Assembly: GCA_036373975.1 (NCBI GenBank)
Contig: DASUUR010000049.1
Coordinates: 1 to 6,934 of the forward strand
DNA from: DASUUR01 sp036373975
GTDB lineage: Bacteria > Patescibacteriota > Saccharimonadia > Saccharimonadales > Saccharimonadaceae
Length of the DNA: 6,934 nt
Direction of reading: 5' to 3'
The translations under genes and the position numbers were made by a program. This document shows, one piece after another, positions 1 to 6,393 of the stretch. The notes beneath the pieces were generated by a model that was not told where the DNA came from, ran no database searches, and saw nothing but the letters and a program-made list of their open reading frames with translations. How positions within the stretch are numbered: the first letter of the stretch is position 1; each line of letters begins with the position of its first letter.

Positions 1-233
1 GGAGCGTGCGTCGTGCCGAGCAATATGTTCTTGGGTACAAAAAGGGTACAGCCGCGCCAGATAAGAGGGCTCAGGCGGTCAAATTTACGCGTACGGAAAC
101 ACCAACGACACGTCTGCTGGCTAAGCGCCTCAAAACACCGGTACAGGTGAAAACCACCGCTAAAGGCGGACAGCTAATTATTAATTTCAAAGACGAATCA
201 GATCTCGAGCGAATCAGTAAGTTGCTTGGATAA
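1..233 (+). CDS. parB: Chromosome-partitioning protein ParB, C-terminal part (5' end outside window)
   Basis: This is the last 76 or so codons of a ParB/Spo0J-type partition protein; the first complete in-frame codon is at 3-5 and the stop is TAA at 231-233. The visible part starts with SVRRAEQYV, which matches the end of the central DNA-binding region of ParB proteins (family form LSVRxTE). A charged linker follows, then the C-terminal dimerisation module: a helix (TTRLLAKRLKTPVQVK), a beta hairpin (KGGQLIINF) and the closing helix DLERISKLLG. ParB binds parS sites near the origin and works with ParA in chromosome segregation; this is family knowledge, since the CTPase and parS-binding domains lie outside the window. 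A GTG at 6 is in frame but is internal, not the real start. The gene is convergent with lepB, with 8 bp between the stops and no visible terminator. Confidence 0.85.
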   Translation, partial: SVRRAEQYVLGYKKGTAAPDKRAQAVKFTRTETPTTRLLAKRLKTPVQVKTTAKGGQLIINFKDESDLERISKLLG

Positions 234-241
234 TATAAGGG

Positions 242-832
242 CTAGAATAAACGTATTTTGTCGAAAGGATAGATGCGCATACCGACAGGCCCCACGACAT
301 CGTAGAGGGGAATGGTGCTGAGGCCGTTGCGGGAATCGAGTGAATAGTTTCCGGTACGGTGATCGCCTATAACGAACAGCTCGCCCTTTGGCACGACTAT
401 ATCTACGTCACCGGTGGTGGGGCTGCCTGGCCCCTTAATCGTGTCGTCTGGCTGAAATCCTTGGGGATTGGCTGCGTTAAAAACTGTGACAACACCATCC
501 TTCACGACTACTCGCTCGTTCTCAAACGCCATAACACGCTTAACAATAAATTCATCGGGCATGCCGGGCTCGTGTAGTGGGTTTTTAAATACTACTACCT
601 GACCGCGGGTAGGGATGTAGCTACGACCAAAAATATTCTCCCAGGTGACCGGAATACGATTGACGATAACGCGATCGCCCGTAAACATAGTTGTTTCCAT
701 GCTAGGCCCATTGACGCCGAAGCTGCGAAAAATGAAGGCATTTATAAAGAATACGCCTACAACAACAAGTAGGATAAAACCTAAGATGCCCAGTGCATCC
801 CGTAAGAAAGGTCGGGGTTCTTTTGCGTCCAT
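242..832 (-). CDS. lepB: Signal peptidase I
   Basis: Membrane-bound serine protease of 196 aa that removes signal peptides from exported proteins on the outer face of the membrane. A short N-terminal tail precedes one transmembrane segment (about residues 14-35). The catalytic Ser44 lies in GPSMETTM and the general-base Lys98 in FIVKRVMAF. The conserved GD...DSR box is at 156-168. Length and the single N-terminal anchor resemble Gram-positive-type enzymes. The GD...DSR box reads GDHRTGNYSLDSR, with four residues between R159 and S164 where the common form has two. The start is the ATG at 832-830. A GGAG lies only 1 nt upstream, too close for normal Shine-Dalgarno use, and a candidate -10 sits about 10 bp upstream, so translation may be leaderless. 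The gene is divergent from the LCP gene and convergent with parB. The catalytic motifs are intact. Confidence 0.95.
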   Translation of the reverse strand: MDAKEPRPFLRDALGILGFILLVVVGVFFINAFIFRSFGVNGPSMETTMFTGDRVIVNRIPVTWENIFGRSYIPTRGQVVVFKNPLHEPGMPDEFIVKRVMAFENERVVVKDGVVTVFNAANPQGFQPDDTIKGPGSPTTGDVDIVVPKGELFVIGDHRTGNYSLDSRNGLSTIPLYDVVGPVGMRIYPFDKIRLF

Positions 833-841
833 ACTCCATTA

Positions 842-869
842 AGCATACACTTGTTTAGATAAACAGCAA
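842..869 (-). promoter_or_regulatory. Candidate sigma-70 promoter of lepB
   Basis: Read on the - strand, TTGCTG (869-864) is a -35 candidate and TATGCT (847-842) a -10 candidate, separated by 16 bp. Initiation about 7 nt downstream would fall near 835, only a few nt before the lepB ATG at 832. A 14-bp palindrome (TGTTTA-GA-TAAACA, 852-865) lies across the spacer and the edge of the -35 and could be an operator. The assignment is by eye only. Confidence 0.4.
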
Positions 870-903
870 ACAGATTTGGATAAAAAACTTATGCTTTTGT
901 AGG

Positions 904-932
904 TTTACGATTTGGGTGAAATTCGCTATAGT
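904..932 (+). promoter_or_regulatory. Candidate sigma-70 promoter of the LCP gene
   Basis: TTTACG (904-909) and TATAGT (927-932) are separated by 17 bp and match the sigma-70 pattern in 4 and 5 of 6 positions. Expected initiation is near 939, about 8 nt before the ATG at 947. A good Shine-Dalgarno sequence, GAGGTG (933-938), sits 8 nt before the ATG but would lie just upstream of that start site. Either the transcript is nearly leaderless or another promoter further upstream includes the ribosome-binding site. Confidence 0.45.
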
Positions 933-946
933 GAGGTGAGTTATTT

Positions 947-2548
947 ATGAATAGAAAACCCAATTCAATAGACGGATTTACTCTTCGTCGTCGATCTTCA
1001 GTGGGGGGCGCCACACCAACTACTGGGCGTGATGACATGCGTATTCCTCAGCGGTTTATGCGCTCCAGCCCTGATGCAAAAGACCCGGCCGTCATTAACC
1101 TACCGAAACGCCCCGAGGCAAAACCAGCAATTTCTAAGGCTGAGCTCGATGCATCGCTCGCAGATCTTGATACCGAAAAGAAACCATTAAAAAAACGTCG
1201 CTTTTGGCCACCTAGTAAAAAGGCAATAAAGCGATTTTTATTAATCCTGCTGGTTTTGGTCGTGGCGATCGTGGGCTATTTGGGTATTAAAGCATTCCTG
1301 GCTGGGAGTCAGGTTGTAAGTGGTAATATTTTTGACCTATTTGGGCAGGGCAAGCCGCTCAAAATGGATAAAAATGGTCGCAGTAACATATTAATATTTG
1401 GCACATCCGAGGACGACCCGGCACACGCCGATGCTGGCCCGAATCTTACTGATTCAATCATGATGGCTAGCATAGACCAGAATCGCAAAATTGCTGCGCT
1501 CACCAGCGTACCTCGCGATATATGGGTGAAATATGGCGAGGCCTGCATTGCCGGATATGAAGGTAAAATCAATGCTTTGTACCAGTGTATGTCGAACGAC
1601 GGCAAGAACGAAAAAGCGGGTGCACAAAAGCTTATGAAGGCGGTAGGTGATATCTATGGTGTTGAAATGCACTATTACATCCACGTTAACTATACAGCGC
1701 TCCGTGAGGCGGTTGACGCAGTGGGCGGTATTGATATTAAGATCGAAAGCCAAGATCCACGGGGGATTTTAGACCGTAACTTTGACTGGGAGTGTAACTA
1801 CAGGTGTTATCTAGTGAAATATCCGAATGGGCCGGCACACCTTGACGGTAAGCGTGCCTTAGCACTGGCTCGGGCGCGCAATAGCGCCGGAGGCTACGGC
1901 TTAGAACGCGGTAACTTTGATCGTGAACGCAATCAGCAGAAGATTCTCATTGCCCTCCGCGACAAGGCCGCCAGTGCCGGAACGCTGGCTAACCCAGCAG
2001 CGGTGAGTGGCTTACTTGATACGCTCGGTAAGAACGTACGCACGAACTTTGAAGCCAAGGAGATCCGTACATTGGTTGATGTGGCACGTGACATGCCGCA
2101 AAAAGCGATTACTACCTTGAGCCTCGACGACGAAAAGAACCCGCTCCTTACCACCGGGAACGTAAATGGGCAAAGTATTGTTCGCCCATTACTTGGCCTA
2201 TACGATTTCAGCGCGATCCATCAATTTGTTCAGCTAAAGCTTTCGAATGACCCAGTCATTAAAGAGGCTGCTCGCGTGGACGTGCTGAATGGTTCGGGCG
2301 TGCCAGGTGCGGCCCAAGTAGAGGCCGACAAGCTCAAAGCCAAGAACTACAAGATCGGTGCAGTCGGTAATGCACCTACCGGACAATACGCGCCGATCCA
2401 GATCTATCAAAAGAATGATAAGAAACCAGGGACTGCTAAAAAACTTGAGCAGCTGTATGGCGTTAAGATTATAAACAGCGGATTACCCGCCGGCATCACC
2501 TCAACGGCTGACTTTGTAATTATCGTAGGGAAGCCAAGCAGTTCGTAG
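947..2548 (+). CDS. LCP (LytR-CpsA-Psr) family cell-envelope glycopolymer transferase with LytR_C domain
   Basis: Membrane-anchored protein of 533 aa. LCP enzymes transfer undecaprenyl-linked glycopolymers (teichoic acids, capsule, arabinogalactan) onto peptidoglycan outside the cell; the acceptor and polymer here are unknown. A long, basic, presumably cytoplasmic N-terminus (1-96, ending in KKRRFWPPSKKAIKR) precedes one TM helix (97-118). The LCP domain (about 145-340) shows NILIFGTSEDD (147-157), LTDS with Asp169, SVPRDIWV with Arg190 and Asp191, KINALY (207-212), and LDGKRALALARARNS (299-313) followed by DRERNQQKI (325-333). These are the pyrophosphate- and lipid-binding signatures of the family. 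The C-terminal LytR_C domain (about 443-528) has the typical VDVLNGSGVPGAAQ beginning. Four cysteines (200, 214, 283, 287) lie in the extracellular part and may form disulfides. The start is the ATG with GAGGTG 8 nt upstream. It is divergent from lepB. Confidence 0.93.
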   Translation: MNRKPNSIDGFTLRRRSSVGGATPTTGRDDMRIPQRFMRSSPDAKDPAVINLPKRPEAKPAISKAELDASLADLDTEKKPLKKRRFWPPSKKAIKRFLLILLVLVVAIVGYLGIKAFLAGSQVVSGNIFDLFGQGKPLKMDKNGRSNILIFGTSEDDPAHADAGPNLTDSIMMASIDQNRKIAALTSVPRDIWVKYGEACIAGYEGKINALYQCMSNDGKNEKAGAQKLMKAVGDIYGVEMHYYIHVNYTALREAVDAVGGIDIKIESQDPRGILDRNFDWECNYRCYLVKYPNGPAHLDGKRALALARARNSAGGYGLERGNFDRERNQQKILIALRDKAASAGTLANPAAVSGLLDTLGKNVRTNFEAKEIRTLVDVARDMPQKAITTLSLDDEKNPLLTTGNVNGQSIVRPLLGLYDFSAIHQFVQLKLSNDPVIKEAARVDVLNGSGVPGAAQVEADKLKAKNYKIGAVGNAPTGQYAPIQIYQKNDKKPGTAKKLEQLYGVKIINSGLPAGITSTADFVIIVGKPSSS

Positions 2549-2565
2549 TGAACCTATGCCTGCCG

Positions 2566-2574
2566 TGGTATAAT
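2566..2574 (+). promoter_or_regulatory. Extended -10 promoter of the membrane protein–htrA unit
   Basis: The sequence TGGTATAAT (2566-2574) is a perfect consensus extended -10 element (TGnTATAAT). The -35 position (around 2545-2551) overlaps the stop codon of the preceding LCP gene and shows no clear match, as is usual for extended -10 promoters. Initiation near 2581 would leave about 5 nt before the ATG at 2586. No Shine-Dalgarno sequence is present there, so the mRNA would be leaderless or nearly so. Confidence 0.65.
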
Positions 2575-2585
2575 AGCTGTCAGAT

Positions 2586-3371
2586 ATGGAGTTATTAAAA
2601 TCAGCTTCTCGACGTTCGCTTTTTAGCGAAGCAACCTACATTGTGCTTAACCTTGCCCTTGCTGGTGCGACACTTGGGCTTGTGCTGGCGTTTGATTCAC
2701 CGCTTCCAGCCTTTATTTTTGTTCTATTGAGTAAGTGGCGAGTGTTTGCTGTGCGGCCACGATTTTGGTTTGCAAACTTGCAAACCAACTTGGTCGATAC
2801 TCTTGTTGGTATAAGTGCCGTTGTACTAATGTGGCAAGCAACCGGTACGTTGTTATTCCAGGTGGTGATTGCAGCGCTATTCGCCGCTTGGCTACTGGTG
2901 CTTAAGCCGCGCTCAAAGCGCCACGCCATGCTGTTGCAGGCTGGTATTGCCCAGTTTGCTAGTTTGACGGCACTTTTTAGTGTTGCCTATTTGTGGCCTT
3001 CGTCTGCGGTAGTGGTGTGTGTGTGGCTGATAGCATATAGCACAGCCCGACATGCATTGAGTGCATACGACGAAGAAGACGTGACACTCCTCAGCCTAAT
3101 TTGGGGGTTTGTCGGGGCAGAGATCGGTTGGCTGGCATATCACTGGACAATTGCCTATGCCCCGCTTGAAAGTGTATCGGCTTTTAAGATTCCGCAGGTT
3201 GCTATTCTACTTTTGGGCTTTAGTTACCTCGCTGAACGAGTCTACGCCTCGTACCGCCACAATGAGGGTAGGGTGCTACTAAGCGATTTCAAGTGGCAGC
3301 TATTGTTTGTGGGTGCAGTTATGGCGATGATTCTCGTTTTGTTCAACGGGTTAGACATAACAGAGTTATAA
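2586..3371 (+). CDS. Polytopic membrane protein of unknown function
   Basis: I do not recognise this 261-aa protein. It is strongly hydrophobic with about seven to eight membrane segments, roughly at residues 15-35, 38-50, 67-83, 85-106, 115-137, 139-157, 166-186, 202-219 and 236-254; some are short or doubtful. Loops carry positive clusters (KPRSKRH 107-113, SYRHNEGR 222-229) and one acidic stretch (YDEEDV 161-166). No lipoprotein, catalytic or transporter signature is obvious. The ATG at 2586 directly follows a consensus extended -10 and has no Shine-Dalgarno sequence. Only 13 nt separate its stop (TAA 3369-3371) from the htrA start, so the two are probably co-transcribed. This suggests, but does not show, a link to membrane or exported-protein quality control. 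A perfect palindrome at 2765-2788 lies inside the gene. Confidence 0.85.
   Translation: MELLKSASRRSLFSEATYIVLNLALAGATLGLVLAFDSPLPAFIFVLLSKWRVFAVRPRFWFANLQTNLVDTLVGISAVVLMWQATGTLLFQVVIAALFAAWLLVLKPRSKRHAMLLQAGIAQFASLTALFSVAYLWPSSAVVVCVWLIAYSTARHALSAYDEEDVTLLSLIWGFVGAEIGWLAYHWTIAYAPLESVSAFKIPQVAILLLGFSYLAERVYASYRHNEGRVLLSDFKWQLLFVGAVMAMILVLFNGLDITEL
2765..2788. repeat. Perfect inverted repeat, 11-bp arms, 2-bp centre
   Basis: The left arm TTGGTTTGCAA (2765-2775) and right arm TTGCAAACCAA (2778-2788) are exact reverse complements around the dinucleotide AC. The inner part contains a further 10-bp palindrome, GTTTGCAAAC. It lies within the coding sequence of the membrane protein (residues about 60-68), so it may be a chance product of the codons. 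It could also be a regulator-binding site or an mRNA hairpin, although a 2-nt loop would force the stem to open slightly. Confidence 0.6.
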
Positions 3372-3374
3372 AAC

Positions 3375-3380
3375 AGGAGG
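3375..3380 (+). promoter_or_regulatory. Strong Shine-Dalgarno site of htrA
   Basis: AGGAGG (continuing into GG) lies 4 nt before the htrA ATG at 3385 and fixes that start. It is the strongest ribosome-binding site in the window, and it precedes a gene inside a transcription unit rather than a first gene. Confidence 0.75.
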
Positions 3381-3384
3381 GGAT

Positions 3385-4503
3385 ATGCAAGAGGGTTCGC
3401 AAAAAACGCCAGATCATTCACGGCGTTCATCAATAGGAAAAATATTTGTTATTTTGTTTTTGTGCTTCGTCGCCAGCTTCTTGGGTGCGTGGGTTTTTAT
3501 AAACAGTGGTTTAGTTAAGCTACAGTCTGGCACAACCGCTGTCGAGACCAAGCGGCAACTAGTGCTACAAGAGGGCGAGGTGTTTGCGGATGTGGCGAAA
3601 CAGGTTTCACCTAGCGTTGTGTCGGTCATTACAAAGCCAGCCGGCTCAGGCACGGGGATAATTATTAGTAAAGACGGATACATAGTTACTAATAAACATG
3701 TTGTCTCGCAGGCCTCAACTGAGGTTGAAGTGGTGCTCTCGGACGGCACGACGTATCGAGACGTTAAGGTAGTTGGGGTTGACCCGCTGAACGACGTCGC
3801 TTTCTTAAAGATTGCTGGTGTGAATAATCTGTCTCCCGCGACAATCTCAGATAAAAAGGCCGTGATTGGCCAAAAGGTAGTCGCGATTGGCAACGCGCTG
3901 GGACAATATCAGAACACCGTGACTGCTGGGATTATCTCTGGCCTTGGCCGGCCGGTGATTGCCGAAGATGAGCTTGCAGGCGGAAGCGTGCAACTCGAAG
4001 ACCTATACCAAACAGATGCAGCGATTAACCCCGGCAACTCTGGCGGCCCGCTTGTAAATCTAGAAGGTGATGTCATTGGTATTAATACGGCGGTTGCGCA
4101 GCGAGGGCAAGGGATTGGTTTTGCGATTCCTATAGCTGCTGCTAAAGGCATGATTAAAAGCGTACTCAATAGTGGAAAGGTGGAGCGCCCGTATCTCGGT
4201 GTACGTTTTATGGCGATCACCCCTGAGGTGGTGCGTCGCTTTGATCTGAGTGTAAGAAATGGTGCCTATGTTAAAAGTGAAAATGGGGCGCCTAGTGTGC
4301 TAGAGGGCAGTCCTGCTGGTCGTGCCGGCGTGAAAGATGGCGATATTATCCTAAAGGTTAACGATGAGTCAATTAATGAACAGGGTGGGCTTGCCTTGTT
4401 GATTGGCCAGTACGCAGTTGGCGAGACAGTGCGTCTTGAGGTGCTGCGTGACGGCAAAACAATGAATCTTGAAGTGAAGCTAGGGGCGTATAGGGCAAAC
4501 TAG
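3385..4503 (+). CDS. htrA: HtrA/DegS-like serine protease (S1C family) with one PDZ domain
   Basis: Membrane-anchored protease of 372 aa, expected to degrade or process misfolded exported proteins outside the membrane. A short cytoplasmic tail is followed by one TM helix (about 19-40). The trypsin-like domain (about 65-262) has the complete triad: His105 in VTNKHVV, Asp137 in PLNDVAFLKI and Ser219 in NPGNSGGPL. The oxyanion region IGNALG (168-173) and the GFAIPI strand (245-250) are also typical. One PDZ domain follows (about 268-367: YLGVRF, then SPAGRAGVKDGDIILKVND). The layout of one anchor, one protease domain and one PDZ resembles DegS and Gram-positive HtrA. The TM cysteine (Cys27) is not in a lipobox, because the residue before it is Leu. 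The start has a strong Shine-Dalgarno site. The gene is probably co-transcribed with the upstream membrane protein, and its TAG stop overlaps the prmC stop from the other strand. Confidence 0.95.
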   Translation: MQEGSQKTPDHSRRSSIGKIFVILFLCFVASFLGAWVFINSGLVKLQSGTTAVETKRQLVLQEGEVFADVAKQVSPSVVSVITKPAGSGTGIIISKDGYIVTNKHVVSQASTEVEVVLSDGTTYRDVKVVGVDPLNDVAFLKIAGVNNLSPATISDKKAVIGQKVVAIGNALGQYQNTVTAGIISGLGRPVIAEDELAGGSVQLEDLYQTDAAINPGNSGGPLVNLEGDVIGINTAVAQRGQGIGFAIPIAAAKGMIKSVLNSGKVERPYLGVRFMAITPEVVRRFDLSVRNGAYVKSENGAPSVLEGSPAGRAGVKDGDIILKVNDESINEQGGLALLIGQYAVGETVRLEVLRDGKTMNLEVKLGAYRAN

Positions 4504-5291
4504 CGCTTCTGATAGACCTGCATAAAGCCGTCAGTGTGGATAAGCTCAAATCCCTGCCTGGCGGCTTGCTGTTGCAAGGTGGTAAATTGACGTGGATCGG
4601 CCTCAAGAACGAGTAAGCCCTTTACCGTAAGCCGCGCCTGGGCTTGTGGAAGCAATTTATATATAAGCTCCAGGCCGTGACTTTCGGCAAAAAGTGCGAG
4701 TTGGGGCTCAAAATCTGTATCTAGCGAGCGTTGCCACGATCGATCAACATAAGGTAAGTTGGCGACAATGTAATCTACCTGCTGAGTTGCTGCGGTTAAG
4801 AGATAATCTTTCTTAAAGGCGACGGCGGCATGTAGCTCCTTAGCATTACGTGTAGCCACCGCTAGTGCCTGAGGGCTAATATCAACCGCGCTCACAGACA
4901 AATTAGGGCATTCAAGGGCAATGCTTATGGCAAGACAGCCAGAGCCGGTTCCGACATCTACAAGGCGGCCCTGGGGCTGTAGCTGTTTAAGGTACGAGAC
5001 TATCACCTCGCTTTCGGGGCGGGGGATAAGCACATGCTCATCGACATAAAACGATCGTCCAAAAAACTCTTTTCGCTGCACAATATAGGCAATAGGCTCA
5101 TGCCGGAGTCGGCGAGAAAGCAGTTCGCGCACAGTGTCCGGGGCTAGTAAGTCGCTGCTATGAGCGATGAGCCAGCTGCGGTCAACGTTGAGATGATATG
5201 CGAGTAGAAGCTCAGCATCAAGGCGAGACGAAGGGATGTTTACCTCTGCGAGCTGGGTTGCGGCATCCTCTAACCAGTCTTTAACGGTCAT
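4500..5291 (-). CDS. prmC: Peptide chain release factor N5-glutamine methyltransferase PrmC (HemK)
   Basis: SAM-dependent enzyme of 263 aa that methylates the glutamine of the GGQ motif in release factors, here presumably Gln233 of the adjacent RF1. The N-terminal helical domain (1-75) is followed by EFFGR (75-79), LIPRPESE (88-95; family IPRPETE) and the SAM-binding loop VDVGTGSGCLAI (111-122). AVDIS (135-139) carries the ribose-binding Asp137. The catalytic motif is NLPY (178-181) where the usual form is NPPY. The start is the ATG at 5291-5289, chosen because MTVKDWLEDA matches the usual PrmC N-terminus. Reading further upstream would add a low-complexity stretch overlapping prfA. The start lies inside prfA, with an 11-nt overlap (5281-5291) that implies translational coupling; only a weak AAGG lies upstream. 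The TAG stop (4502-4500) shares the palindrome CTAG with the htrA stop. Confidence 0.95.
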   Translation of the reverse strand: MTVKDWLEDAATQLAEVNIPSSRLDAELLLAYHLNVDRSWLIAHSSDLLAPDTVRELLSRRLRHEPIAYIVQRKEFFGRSFYVDEHVLIPRPESEVIVSYLKQLQPQGRLVDVGTGSGCLAISIALECPNLSVSAVDISPQALAVATRNAKELHAAVAFKKDYLLTAATQQVDYIVANLPYVDRSWQRSLDTDFEPQLALFAESHGLELIYKLLPQAQARLTVKGLLVLEADPRQFTTLQQQAARQGFELIHTDGFMQVYQKR

Positions 5292-6357
5292 TTTCGATGC
5301 CTTGGGCGGCGAGCTCACGCTCATACGCCTGTAGCTTTTCGATAATGTCGGTAATGTTACCGTCGAGCGCGCCTGGGATATTGCTGCGTGAGTATCCAAT
5401 ACGATGATCAGTAATGCGATCTTGAGGGAAGTTATAGGTACGGATTTTTTCAGATCGGTCACCCGAGCCAATCAGGCTTCGGCGTTCAGCGGCTAATTTG
5501 GATTGCTCTTCGTCAATTTTCATTTGTAGCAAGCGGCTCCGCAGTACGCTCATGGCCTTTTCTTTATTCTTTATCTGCGACTTTTCATCTTGGTTGGTGA
5601 CCACCATGCCGGTAGGCAGGTGGGTAATGCGTACGGCCGAGTCGGTAGTGTTAACACTTTGACCTCCGTGGCCGCCTGCTCGATACACATCAACTTTGAG
5701 GTCATTCGCATTAATCTGGATATCGGTTTCTTCGGCTTCAGGCAGTACGGCGACCGTAACAGTGCTTGTGTGGATGCGCCCGGAGCTTTCAGTAGCTGGG
5801 ACGCGCTGTACTCGATGGACGCCACTTTCAAATTTAAGCTTGGCGTAGGGTGAGTCGCCTTTGACCTCAAAGATAACTTCTTTGTAGCCGCCTACCTCAG
5901 ATGGGCTTTCACTTATGAGCTCGGTTTTGAGCCCATTGCTCTCGCAGTAACGTAGGTACATGCGCAGCAGTTCACCAGCAAATAAGCTGGCTTCGTCACC
6001 ACCGGCGCCGGCCCGGATTTCGATAATGCTGTTCTTTTCATCGTTTGGGTCTTTGGGTGTGAGCATCACGAACAATTCGTCGTCGAGCGCGACGAGCTTC
6101 TCCTCGAGTTCGGGAATTTCTAATTTGGCTAGCTCAGCAAGTTCATCGTTGCCACTTGCGAGTTCCTTGGCCTCGGCCAGCTGCTTACGGAAGGTGGCTT
6201 GGGCATCAAGCTTTTCGAGTAGCGTATCGAGCTCGGCGCGTCGGCGCGTCTTTTTGGCAAAATCAGGATCGTTATACGCAGTAGGCGTACTTAAAAATTG
6301 CTCAAGCTCGTTAAGTTCAGCACGTATATCCTCGGGGTTGATATTAATAAGACCCAT
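5281..6357 (-). CDS. prfA: Peptide chain release factor 1 (RF1)
   Basis: Terminates translation at UAA and UAG by reading the stop codon and triggering peptidyl-tRNA hydrolysis on the ribosome. Its 358 aa is the usual length for RF1. A coiled, acidic N-terminal domain (1-105) is followed by IIEIRAGAGGDEASLFA (111-127). The codon-recognition PxT motif is present as PAT (187-189) in HRVQRVPATESSGRIHTS, which identifies RF1 and not RF2 (SPF). The GGQ catalytic motif is at 231-233 in AGGHGGQSVNTTDSAVRITH. The C-terminal part has IRTYNFPQDRITDHRIG (305-321). The start is the ATG at 6357-6355, 36 nt after the rpmE2 stop, with a weak G-rich ribosome-binding site (GGGGG, about 8 nt upstream). Downstream prmC overlaps it by 11 nt, so the substrate and its modifying enzyme are made together. 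Confidence 0.97.
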   Translation of the reverse strand: MGLININPEDIRAELNELEQFLSTPTAYNDPDFAKKTRRRAELDTLLEKLDAQATFRKQLAEAKELASGNDELAELAKLEIPELEEKLVALDDELFVMLTPKDPNDEKNSIIEIRAGAGGDEASLFAGELLRMYLRYCESNGLKTELISESPSEVGGYKEVIFEVKGDSPYAKLKFESGVHRVQRVPATESSGRIHTSTVTVAVLPEAEETDIQINANDLKVDVYRAGGHGGQSVNTTDSAVRITHLPTGMVVTNQDEKSQIKNKEKAMSVLRSRLLQMKIDEEQSKLAAERRSLIGSGDRSEKIRTYNFPQDRITDHRIGYSRSNIPGALDGNITDIIEKLQAYERELAAQGIENDR

Positions 6358-6393
6358 GACTTATGCCCCCGGAGTAGGCGAATCCGCCTGCAG

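Noticed and set aside
3414..3893. A 159-codon - strand open frame inside htrA
   Set aside because: It is antisense to the TM and protease domain of a clearly real gene, with Thr/Ser-rich low-complexity composition and no recognisable motif.
5292..5471. Longer upstream start for prmC adding 60 residues
   Set aside because: The extra residues overlap prfA deeply and do not resemble PrmC, while MTVKDWLEDA at 5291 is the standard beginning.
6376..6389. Small hairpin (AGGCG/CGCCT) between rpmE2 and prfA
   Set aside because: It has only a 5-bp stem with a 4-nt loop and no U-tract. It is too weak to call a terminator or attenuator, and prfA is better read as part of the same operon.
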